Source: an uncultured Burkholderiales bacterium (GTDB lineage: Bacteria > Pseudomonadota > Gammaproteobacteria > Burkholderiales > Thiobacillaceae). From it: 15,260 nucleotides of DNA. The DNA is taken from the NCBI GenBank assembly GCA_937925755.1, contig CALAMX010000192.1:1-15260 (forward strand), in the 5' to 3' direction. A model generated the notes under the pieces. That model made no database searches, was not told the DNA's origin, and saw only the letters and a program-made list of their open reading frames with translations. Shown here in pieces: positions 1 to 5,823 of the stretch (positions are counted from its first letter, which is position 1; every line of letters begins with the position of its first letter). The translations under genes were made by a program, and so were the position numbers.

Positions 1-533
1 TCGCCGAGGAAGAACCAGGAGCCCGCGCGCGTGAGCAACAGGGTGTGCTTGCCGCGCCAGCCCAACCCGGCCAGACGGGCGAGCTCGACCTCCATCAGGG
101 GGGCGCTGTCGCAAAACGGCCGCCAGTGGAAGGGGCCGATCGCCGCCTCGATGCGCAGGGCCAGACGACGCAGCCTCTCGCGCATCAGCTTGTGGTAGTC
201 GCGGCCAAGGGCATAGCGCGAGACATAGGCGCGCTGCGGGTCTGCCAGGATCTCCAGGGGATCGGCGGCCGTGGGCAGATAGTTCAGCCGCGCCGAGATC
301 ACGGACAGCGTGCCGGGCAGGATTTCTTGCGGGCGTGCGCGCTTCGTGCCATGGCGCGCCATATAATGCATCTCACCGTGATAGCCTGCAGCGAGCCATG
401 CAATCAGACCGGCCGCCGCCTCGCCTAGCTCCACCGGCGCCACCGCCACCTGGTCGAAGCCGAGTTGTCGCCCCCACAGGCGGATCTGCGCCTTCAAGGC
501 CAGGGCCCGTTCAGGAGTCCAGTCATGTGCCAT
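1..533 (-). CDS. queG: Epoxyqueuosine reductase QueG, N-terminal part (cut by window edge)
   Basis: QueG reduces epoxyqueuosine to queuosine in the wobble position of tRNAs, in the cytoplasm, using cobalamin and [4Fe-4S] clusters (family knowledge). Reading the minus strand from the ATG at 533, the frame stays open for 177 residues to the window edge. It shows the family hallmarks RPFCDSAP (residues 138-145), with Asp142 at the position of the proposed general acid, and then GLGWRGKHTLLL and GSWFFLG. The C-terminal ferredoxin-like part and HEAT-like repeat lie outside the window, so intactness cannot be judged. The start overlaps the tsaE start head-to-head (shared bases 525-533). No strong Shine-Dalgarno precedes the ATG. 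A TATCAT hexamer (reverse complement of 541-546) ends 7 nt before the ATG, so a leaderless message is possible but unproven. nnrD, which lies between queG and tsaE in E. coli, is absent. Confidence 0.93.
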   Translation of the reverse strand, partial: MAHDWTPERALALKAQIRLWGRQLGFDQVAVAPVELGEAAAGLIAWLAAGYHGEMHYMARHGTKRARPQEILPGTLSVISARLNYLPTAADPLEILADPQRAYVSRYALGRDYHKLMRERLRRLALRIEAAIGPFHWRPFCDSAPLMEVELARLAGLGWRGKHTLLLTRAGSWFFLG

Positions 534-1010
534 GAGGCCGATGATAGCCTTGTTCGGCTTTCTCTCGCTCTTCCCGACGAGGCTGCCACTCTATCGCTGG
601 GTGCGCGTCTGGCGGCCGTCTTGCAGCCGGGCATGTCGGTCTGGCTGTCGGGCGATTTGGGGGCTGGGAAGACGACCCTGGCGCGCGGCTTGTTGCGCGC
701 GCTCCACTATGAGGGACGGGTCAAGAGTCCGACCTTTTCTTTGGTTGAGGTTTATTCGTTTTCGAGCTTTAATCTATATCACTTTGATTTGTATCGCTTC
801 GCTGATCCTCTAGAATGGGAGGAGGCGGGGTTCCGGGAGTATTTCAACCCCAACGCCCTTTGTCTGGTGGAATGGCCGGAGCGGGCGGCGGGGTGTTTAC
901 CAGCGCCGGATGTCGAGGTCCGGCTGGCATTCTCGGGAGAAGGGCGCGTGGCGGAGCTGGTGGGTAGGACGGAGGCGGGCAGACGATGTTTGCAGCGGCT
1001 GGTGGTTTGA
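525..1010 (+). CDS. tsaE: tRNA threonylcarbamoyladenosine biosynthesis ATPase TsaE
   Basis: TsaE is the ATPase that resets the TsaB-TsaD-TsaE complex during t6A37 modification of ANN-decoding tRNAs (family knowledge). From the ATG at 525 the protein has 161 residues, a normal length. It shows the Walker A motif GDLGAGKT (43-50), SPTFSLVEVY (68-77), FDLYR (87-91) with its conserved acidic residue, and LVEWPER (114-120). An in-frame ATG exists at 465, but the 525 start is preferred: AGGAG at 513-517 sits 7 nt upstream, and the extra 20 residues do not look like the family. The gene starts inside the 5' end of queG on the other strand. Its last 25 bp overlap amiB, which implies one transcript with translational coupling, as in the widespread tsaE-amiB pair. 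Confidence 0.95.
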   Translation: MCHEADDSLVRLSLALPDEAATLSLGARLAAVLQPGMSVWLSGDLGAGKTTLARGLLRALHYEGRVKSPTFSLVEVYSFSSFNLYHFDLYRFADPLEWEEAGFREYFNPNALCLVEWPERAAGCLPAPDVEVRLAFSGEGRVAELVGRTEAGRRCLQRLVV

Positions 1011-2227
1011 GGTTCAGGCAGGCAGTCCTGGGGCTGGCGCTTCTGCTGGGGTGGTTGCTCGCCGGTGCCTCGACCTTGGCGGTCAAGGCGAGCCGTGTGT
1101 GGCCCTCGCCCGAATACAGCCGCATCACCCTCGAATTGAGCGATGTGCCGGTTTACCGCCACTTCCTGCTCAAGAATCCCGAGCGTTTCGTGCTCGATCT
1201 CGAAGGGATCGAGCCCGAGGCCCTGGCCGATCTCGCCGCTAAGATCACGGCGCAGGACGCCTTTGTCGCCGGGGTGCGCGTAGCGCGCAATCGACCCGGT
1301 GTGACCCGTGTCGTCATCGATCTCAAGACCGAGGTGCGGCCGCAGGTCTTTATGCTACGGCCGATGGCCGACTATGCCCATCGTCTGGTGATCGACCTCT
1401 ATCCCGCACAGACGCAAAGCCTCGAACAGCAGGTCGAGGCCGCCATCGCCCGTGCCGAGGGGTCAAAGCTTAAGGGGCGCGAAGTAACGGAGGCGCGCGG
1501 TAGCATGCTGCGCCTGATCACCGTGGCCATCGATGCCGGACACGGCGGCGAGGATCCGGGGGCGATCGGTGCACGCGGCACGCGCGAGAAGGATGTGACG
1601 CTGGCCATCGCCCGCCGTCTGAAGGCGCAGATCGACCGCATCGACAACATGCGCGCCGTGCTCATCCGCGACGGCGACTATTTCATCCCACTGCACGAGC
1701 GCGTGAACAAGGCCAGGCGCTTGCAGGCCGACCTGCTCGTCTCCATCCATGCCGATGCCTTTCTGAAACCCACGGCGAGGGGCTCCTCCGTCTTCGCCCT
1801 GTCCGAACACGGCGCCACCTCGGCGGCGGCGCGCTGGCTGGCCAAGCGGGAGAACGAGGCGGACTTGATCGGAGGGGTCAATCTCAACGTCAAGGATACC
1901 TATCTCAAGCAGACCCTCCTCGATCTGGCACAGACGGCCACCATCGCCGACAGCATCAAGGTCGGCCGCGCGGTGCTCGAAGCGCTGGGGGGCATCAATC
2001 CCTTGCACAAACCCCAGGTGGAGCAGGCCGGCTTTGCTGTGCTCAAGGCCCCCGACATCCCTTCCATATTGGTCGAGACGGCCTTCATCTCCAACCCCGA
2101 GGAGGAGGCGAAGCTCAAGGACGAGGCCTACCAGGACATGATGGCGGCCGCGCTGGCCAATGGCATCAAACGCTATTTCGAGCGCAACCCGCCGCTGGCG
2201 CGCAGCCGCGTGGCACAGAATTTCTGA
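986..2227 (+). CDS. amiB: N-acetylmuramoyl-L-alanine amidase with AMIN domain (AmiB/AmiC type)
   Basis: This periplasmic zinc amidase cleaves the lactyl-amide bond between MurNAc and the stem peptide, and such enzymes split septal peptidoglycan during daughter-cell separation. The 413-residue product begins with a basic stretch and a hydrophobic segment (about 12-33) that fits an export signal. An AMIN domain follows (about 35-140), the part that targets these enzymes to the division site. The Amidase_3 domain runs from about 178 to 400. Its metal ligands appear as His186 in AGHGGEDPG, Glu201 in TREKD and His255 in SIHAD, with catalytic Glu364 in VETAFISN. No C-terminal LysM repeat is present, unlike E. 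coli AmiB, so the domain make-up resembles AmiC; the symbol amiB is used for the tsaE-linked position. mutL, the usual next gene, is absent. Confidence 0.93.
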   Translation: MFAAAGGLRFRQAVLGLALLLGWLLAGASTLAVKASRVWPSPEYSRITLELSDVPVYRHFLLKNPERFVLDLEGIEPEALADLAAKITAQDAFVAGVRVARNRPGVTRVVIDLKTEVRPQVFMLRPMADYAHRLVIDLYPAQTQSLEQQVEAAIARAEGSKLKGREVTEARGSMLRLITVAIDAGHGGEDPGAIGARGTREKDVTLAIARRLKAQIDRIDNMRAVLIRDGDYFIPLHERVNKARRLQADLLVSIHADAFLKPTARGSSVFALSEHGATSAAARWLAKRENEADLIGGVNLNVKDTYLKQTLLDLAQTATIADSIKVGRAVLEALGGINPLHKPQVEQAGFAVLKAPDIPSILVETAFISNPEEEAKLKDEAYQDMMAAALANGIKRYFERNPPLARSRVAQNF

Positions 2228-2347
2228 CCGGCCAGCGGGTCTAATCGTTCGATTTGCTTGGTCCGGTCGCCTCCATTCGCATTGTCCAGATGCGCAGACA
2301 GTGGGTTCTGACCTGACACCCACCTTGAGGCGAGGCGGACCGGCGGC
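2228..2347 (+). promoter_or_regulatory. Spacer upstream of the kinase operon with nested inverted repeats
   Basis: This 120-bp spacer follows amiB and precedes the histidine kinase gene. It contains a perfect 6-bp hairpin, GTGGGT (2301-2306) and ACCCAC (2318-2323), with an 11-nt loop. That hairpin is bracketed by an imperfect inverted pair, GGTCCGGTCGCCTC (2260-2273) and GAGGCGAGGCGGACC (2327-2341). The right arm includes the GAGGCGG (2333-2338 plus flank) that would act as ribosome binding site for a TTG start at 2348, so folding could hide it. There is no T-run, so it does not look like an intrinsic terminator. A TCTAAT hexamer at 2240-2245 resembles a -10 box but has no convincing -35. The regulatory reading is inference from the repeats only. 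Confidence 0.3.
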
Positions 2348-3607
2348 TTGACGAGACCGGTACCCGACCGTGTAATCACCGTGTACGAACAAATCATCTC
2401 CGTCGACAGGATCGCCCGCAGCCAGCCTGGCGCGCACACCCAGAACGCCGGCGGCGAGCCTATGCCGACCGTCAAACTGCTCGCGGAGATCGCCAGTGGG
2501 TTGTCCGCCAGCGACAACGTCGAGCACATGCTGCTGCGTTTCCTGGAGATCATGGTGCGGTTGTCGGGGGCGAAGGCGGGGGCGGTGCGCATGCTCACTG
2601 CCGACGGTGGACACCTGCGCTTGGTTGGCGCCATCGGGCTGTCGTCTCAGGTGGTCGAGAAGGAACGTTTCGTCCCCCTGGAGTGCGGGATCTGCGGGCG
2701 TGCGACGCTGAACCAGGGCACCGAGCTCGATCACGTGCTCAACGTCTGCCAGAAGCAGGTGCGGCATAGCTATCTCGCGCAGGGCTGCAGGGCCATCTAC
2801 GCCATTCCCCTGCGGCACAAGGGGCGGGTGCTCGGTGTGTACAACCTGTTCATGGAGACGGACAGCCCCCTGCCCGAGGACATTCGCTTCCTGTTCAATT
2901 CCATCAGCGATCACATGGGCATGGCCCTGGAAAACGCCCGGCTCACCCGCGAAAACATGCGCATCTCGCTGATGAACGAACGCACCATGCTCGCCAACCA
3001 GATCCACGATTCCCTGGCTCAGACCCTGGCCTACGCCAAGATGCGGCTCACCGTGCTAGGCGAGGCAATCGCCGCGGGCGACCAGACGAGTGCAAACCGC
3101 TATCTCTCGGATGTCGAGGAGGCGGTGGACATGGCCTACTCCGAGCTCAGGAATCTCATCACCCAGTTTCGCGACCGTATCGATCCGCGTGGACTGGTGC
3201 CGGCTTTGCAGGAGATGGTGGCCAGCTTCCGCAAAAAGGCCAACGCCGACGTGGAACTCCTCAATGTCGCCGAGGACGTCGTCCTCACGCCGGAGGAGGA
3301 GATCCAGGTCTTCCACATCATCCAGGAGTCGCTCTACAACATCTGCAAGCACGCGCGCGCCCGCCACGTGATCGTTCATCTCGATCTGCAAGACGGTAAA
3401 TATTTGGTCAACATCGCCGACGATGGTGTGGGGCTACAGACTGGGGTGGCCAGCCACGTGGGCAAGAGTTTTGGTCTGACCATCATGCGCGAACGCGCTG
3501 CCAAACTGGGCGGCACGCTGACCATCGAGAGCCGCCCGGCCGGTGGTACCATAGTGCGGCTGAGTTTCCCGGCGCATCTGAGCGTGCAAGAGGAGCAGGC
3601 GACATGA
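2348..3607 (+). CDS. Soluble GAF-domain histidine kinase, NarX/HisKA_3 type
   Basis: This is a cytoplasmic sensor kinase with no membrane segment. In the 419-residue reading, a GAF domain spans about 45-200. A HisKA_3 dimerisation/phosphoacceptor segment has His220 in the IHDSLAQTL motif typical of NarX-like kinases. An HATPase_c domain has the N-box QESLYNICKHA (326-336), DDGVGL (358-363) and GLTIMRERA (376-384). The GAF domain carries four cysteines, CGIC (113 and 116), Cys134 and Cys147, resembling the cysteine-bearing central region of NarX relatives; redox or metal sensing is possible but unproven. The start is uncertain. TTG at 2348 has GAGGCGG about 9 nt upstream; GTG at 2381 and ATG at 2462 are alternatives, and ATG 2462 would still keep the whole GAF domain. 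The stop overlaps the response-regulator start as ATGA, so the pair is cognate. The signal is not identifiable from sequence. Confidence 0.9.
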   Translation: MTRPVPDRVITVYEQIISVDRIARSQPGAHTQNAGGEPMPTVKLLAEIASGLSASDNVEHMLLRFLEIMVRLSGAKAGAVRMLTADGGHLRLVGAIGLSSQVVEKERFVPLECGICGRATLNQGTELDHVLNVCQKQVRHSYLAQGCRAIYAIPLRHKGRVLGVYNLFMETDSPLPEDIRFLFNSISDHMGMALENARLTRENMRISLMNERTMLANQIHDSLAQTLAYAKMRLTVLGEAIAAGDQTSANRYLSDVEEAVDMAYSELRNLITQFRDRIDPRGLVPALQEMVASFRKKANADVELLNVAEDVVLTPEEEIQVFHIIQESLYNICKHARARHVIVHLDLQDGKYLVNIADDGVGLQTGVASHVGKSFGLTIMRERAAKLGGTLTIESRPAGGTIVRLSFPAHLSVQEEQAT

Positions 3608-4269
3608 GTGCACTGCGCATCGTCCTGGTGGACGACCATACGCTATTTCGCAAGGGGCTGGCCGAGCTGCTGGAGCGCGATGGCGCCATCCAGGTGGTGG
3701 CCATGACCGGCAATCCGCAGGAGGTGCAGGCCTTGTTGCGTGAACACCAGCCGGACGTGCTGCTGCTAGATTTGAACTTGCCCGCCATCGACGGCATCAG
3801 CCTGATGCAGCAGCTCAAGGCCGATGGCTTCAGTCTACCCATCCTGATCCTCACGGTGAGCGAGGCGGAGGAGGACCTGGCGCGGGCACTCCGTGCAGGC
3901 GCCAATGGCTATCTGCTCAAGAGTATGGAGCCTGATGAGGTGATCGATGCCATACAGCGCGCCGTCAAGGGCGAGACCGCAGTCGCGCCGGCAATGACGG
4001 CCAAGCTCGTCAACCTCCTCGACGCCAAACACAGTGCACACTCCCTGCTCGACACATTGACCCAGCGCGAGCGCGAGATCCTCGCCCACCTGGCCAAGGG
4101 CGAGAGCAACAAGGCCATCGCCCGCCAGCTCGACATCAGCTACGACACGGTCAAGCTGCACGTGCGCCACATCCTGGCCAAGCTCAATCTCTCCTCGCGC
4201 GTCGAGGCGGCCGTCTTCGCCGTCGAACACAAGCTCGCGCCGGGGCTGGAGGCGGGCAAGAAGGGTTAG
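3604..4269 (+). CDS. NarL/FixJ-family response regulator
   Basis: This 221-residue DNA-binding response regulator is the partner of the upstream kinase. The receiver domain (about 4-120) has the acidic pair Asp10-Asp11, phosphoacceptor Asp56 in LLDLNLP, Thr84 and Lys106, so it should be phosphorylatable. A linker leads to a LuxR/GerE-type helix-turn-helix (about 150-215) with LTQREREILAHLAKG and the recognition region IARQLDISYDTVKLHVRHILAKL. Overall similarity is to NarL/NarP-like regulators, but the target genes cannot be named. The ATG at 3604 overlaps the kinase stop by 4 bp, which indicates translational coupling. The next gene starts 8 nt after its stop, so a small lipoprotein is probably made from the same message. 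Confidence 0.94.
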   Translation: MSALRIVLVDDHTLFRKGLAELLERDGAIQVVAMTGNPQEVQALLREHQPDVLLLDLNLPAIDGISLMQQLKADGFSLPILILTVSEAEEDLARALRAGANGYLLKSMEPDEVIDAIQRAVKGETAVAPAMTAKLVNLLDAKHSAHSLLDTLTQREREILAHLAKGESNKAIARQLDISYDTVKLHVRHILAKLNLSSRVEAAVFAVEHKLAPGLEAGKKG

Positions 4270-4277
4270 TGGCCGGC

Positions 4278-4637
4278 ATGGCAGAGTTCAGGCGGGCCGG
4301 CCTGCACTACGCCTTGATGGCGCTTACGCTCTGTGGTTGCGCCGGAACGTCGCCAGCGGTGCCCGTGCTCGATGAGCGTGCATCCGCCCCAACCCGGCTG
4401 GAAGAGCGACTGCAGACCCTGGCTGAGAAATACACCATCGAGGAGCGGCCAACGCGGGATCCGGAGCAGATCCGGGCGCAGATCGCCAGTCTGGAGGAGC
4501 GGCGGCAATCCCTCATGCTGCGCTTTACCGCCGAGCACCCGGCGGTGGTGCAAATCAACCGGCAGATCCGTGTCCTGCAGGAGCGGTTGGCAGCGATCGA
4601 GGCGGCCCCCGCCGCTACAAACCCGCCAGCGCCTTGA
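4278..4637 (+). CDS. Small predicted lipoprotein with Wzz/GumC-like coiled-coil motif
   Basis: This 119-residue protein has no family name I can give. A basic N-terminus and hydrophobic stretch (about 7-20) end in LTLCGC. Either Cys19 (L-T-L-C) or Cys21 (L-C-G-C) could be lipidated; Cys21 is preferred because small residues precede and follow it. No Asp at +2 is seen, which would favour the outer membrane. Residues 40-110 are charged and heptad-like, predicted coiled coil. Within them LMLRFTAEHPAVVQINRQI (79-97) resembles the R-[FY]-T-x-x-H-P-x-V pattern in the periplasmic coiled coil of Wzz/GumC-type polysaccharide co-polymerases. That is similarity by eye, not a family assignment. The tail is Ala/Pro-rich. 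A GTG at 4269 is an alternative start; the ATG is preferred, with AAGAAGGG at about 4258-4265 as ribosome binding site. The last 23 bp overlap the convergent deacetylase gene. Confidence 0.75.
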   Translation: MAEFRRAGLHYALMALTLCGCAGTSPAVPVLDERASAPTRLEERLQTLAEKYTIEERPTRDPEQIRAQIASLEERRQSLMLRFTAEHPAVVQINRQIRVLQERLAAIEAAPAATNPPAP

Positions 4638-5541
4638 TGTGGGCCGCGACGCTGCGGCCTAGGGCATTCAGGTTGTAGCCGCCCTCCAGCACGGAGACGA
4701 TGCGGTCCTGCGCGTGGCGGCGGGCGATATCCATGACCTGTTCGGTGATCCAGACATAGTCGGCCTCGACCAGGTTGAAATGGGCCATGTCGTCCTCGCA
4801 GTGTCCGTCGAAGCCGGCCGAAAGCAGGATCAGCTCCGGCCTGAAGGCGTCGAGGGCCGGTAACGCGCGTGCCTCGAAGGCGTCGCGGTAGTCTCTCCCG
4901 CTGGTACCGGCCGGCAAGGGCAGGTTGACGATGTGCTCGCTCACGGTCTCCGCCCCGCAGTACGGGTAGTAGGGATGTTGGAAGGTGGAGACGAAGAGCA
5001 CCCGCCCGTCCTCCCGGAAGATCTCTTCCGTGCCGTTGCCGTGGTGTACATCGAAATCGACGATGGCGACCCGCTGCACCCCATAGGTGGCCAGGGCGTG
5101 CGCGGCGGCGCAAGCAACATTGTTGAAGATGCAAAAACCGCCGAAGCTGCGGCGTCCGGCATGGTGTCCTGGTGGCCGCACCGCGCAGAAGGCGTTTTGC
5201 ACCGTGCCGAGGAGGACCTCGTCCACCGCCTTGATGGCTGCCCCCGCGGCGTGCAGTGCGGCCTGCAGGCTGTACGGATTCATCGCTGTGTCGGGATCGA
5301 GTTGGACCTGGCCAGAGGCGGGCGCCAGCCGGAAGATGTGCTCGATGTATGCCGGGTCGTGCACGCGCCGTAGCTGCTCACGGGTGGCCGCCGGCGGGTC
5401 ATCGTAGTGGGTGAGGTCGTCGTGCAGATGGGCGGCATGCAGTCGGTCCTCGATGGCGCTCAGGCGCTCGGGGCACTCGGGGTGTCCAAGGCCGGCGACA
5501 TGCCGTTGGCAGACCGGGTGGGTGATGTAGGCGGTAGACAT
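4615..5541 (-). CDS. Class II histone-deacetylase-like amidohydrolase (AcuC/HdaH/AphA family)
   Basis: This zinc enzyme of the arginase/deacetylase fold removes acetyl groups from lysines, or acts on acetylpolyamines or other N-acyl amides; the exact substrate cannot be read from sequence. With the ATG at 5541 the product is 308 residues, full length for bacterial members. It opens with the family signature LGHPECPERLSAI (18-30). The active site is complete: His126-His127 in RPPGHHA, metal ligands Asp164 and His166 in DFDVHHGNGT, Asp245 in SAGFDGH, and the transition-state Tyr289 in LEGGYN. An in-frame ATG at 5577 is less likely because it would coincide with the predicted transcription start of the promoter at 5583-5611. 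The gene is divergent from a Pat-type acyltransferase gene, so a role in reversing protein acylation is a reasonable inference. Its end overlaps the lipoprotein gene tail-to-tail. Confidence 0.93.
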   Translation of the reverse strand: MSTAYITHPVCQRHVAGLGHPECPERLSAIEDRLHAAHLHDDLTHYDDPPAATREQLRRVHDPAYIEHIFRLAPASGQVQLDPDTAMNPYSLQAALHAAGAAIKAVDEVLLGTVQNAFCAVRPPGHHAGRRSFGGFCIFNNVACAAAHALATYGVQRVAIVDFDVHHGNGTEEIFREDGRVLFVSTFQHPYYPYCGAETVSEHIVNLPLPAGTSGRDYRDAFEARALPALDAFRPELILLSAGFDGHCEDDMAHFNLVEADYVWITEQVMDIARRHAQDRIVSVLEGGYNLNALGRSVAAHIKALAGL

Positions 5542-5582
5542 ATGGTACGTATCGGCGGCCTGATGGTGGGCCAGCATGCGAG

Positions 5583-5611
5583 AATATAAGCCTGCATTAC
5601 GCGGCTGTCAT
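5583..5611 (-). promoter_or_regulatory. Sigma70-like promoter of the deacetylase gene
   Basis: Read on the minus strand, ATGACA (5611-5606) and TATATT (5588-5583) are separated by exactly 17 bp. Each matches its sigma70 consensus at five of six positions. Transcription would begin near 5576, giving a 35-nt leader to the ATG at 5541. The left end of the hairpin element begins 10 bp upstream, so the core promoter was spared but its upstream DNA was replaced. No start-site data are available. Confidence 0.5.
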
Positions 5612-5624
5612 TGCCGGACGCTAG

Positions 5625-5785
5625 GAGCCTGTCGGACTTGAGCGATCGTAGCGAGCCGGGTGGGAGAGCGAGGACAGTTTTCCACGATTTCGAGGCGCCG
5701 ACTTGGCCTATGCAGCGAGAAATCGAGGGAAAATGGACCGCTCTTCCCACCGGTGCAGTAGATCAACCTCAAGTCCGACAGGCCT
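5625..5785. mobile_element. MITE-like hairpin element with 16-bp perfect terminal inverted repeats and CTAG at both borders
   Basis: GCCTGTCGGACTTGAG at 5627-5642 is repeated exactly in inverted orientation at 5768-5783. CTAG flanks the element at 5621-5624 and 5786-5789, which fits a 4-bp target duplication, although CTAG is palindromic so it could equally be part of the ends. The inner arms also pair: about 5656-5691 with about 5719-5753, closing on GATTTC/GAAATC around a 27-nt loop (5692-5718). The whole element can therefore fold into one long imperfect hairpin. It encodes no transposase, so it would be moved in trans. Base pairing and ends are seen directly; mobility is inference. An open frame runs through it into the acyltransferase gene but is not family-like. 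Confidence 0.72.
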
Positions 5786-5823
5786 CTAGCATCGAGTTTC
5801 GCATCATCCAACCCAGAGACGCC

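Noticed and set aside
45..428. Plus-strand open frame at the left edge
   Set aside because: It is antisense to queG, whose motifs are clear on the minus strand.
1463..3007. 514-codon open frame on the minus strand
   Set aside because: It lies antisense across amiB, the spacer and the kinase, all with clear family motifs on the plus strand; its product shows no domain and reflects GC-rich codon bias.
4307..5134. 275-codon minus-strand frame with Arg/Gly-rich product
   Set aside because: It is a shadow of the deacetylase gene and of the lipoprotein gene; no recognisable motif.
5611..5823. In-frame upstream extension of the acyltransferase gene starting at an ATG at 5611
   Set aside because: It translates the hairpin element; the family N-terminus begins at the ATG at 5824.
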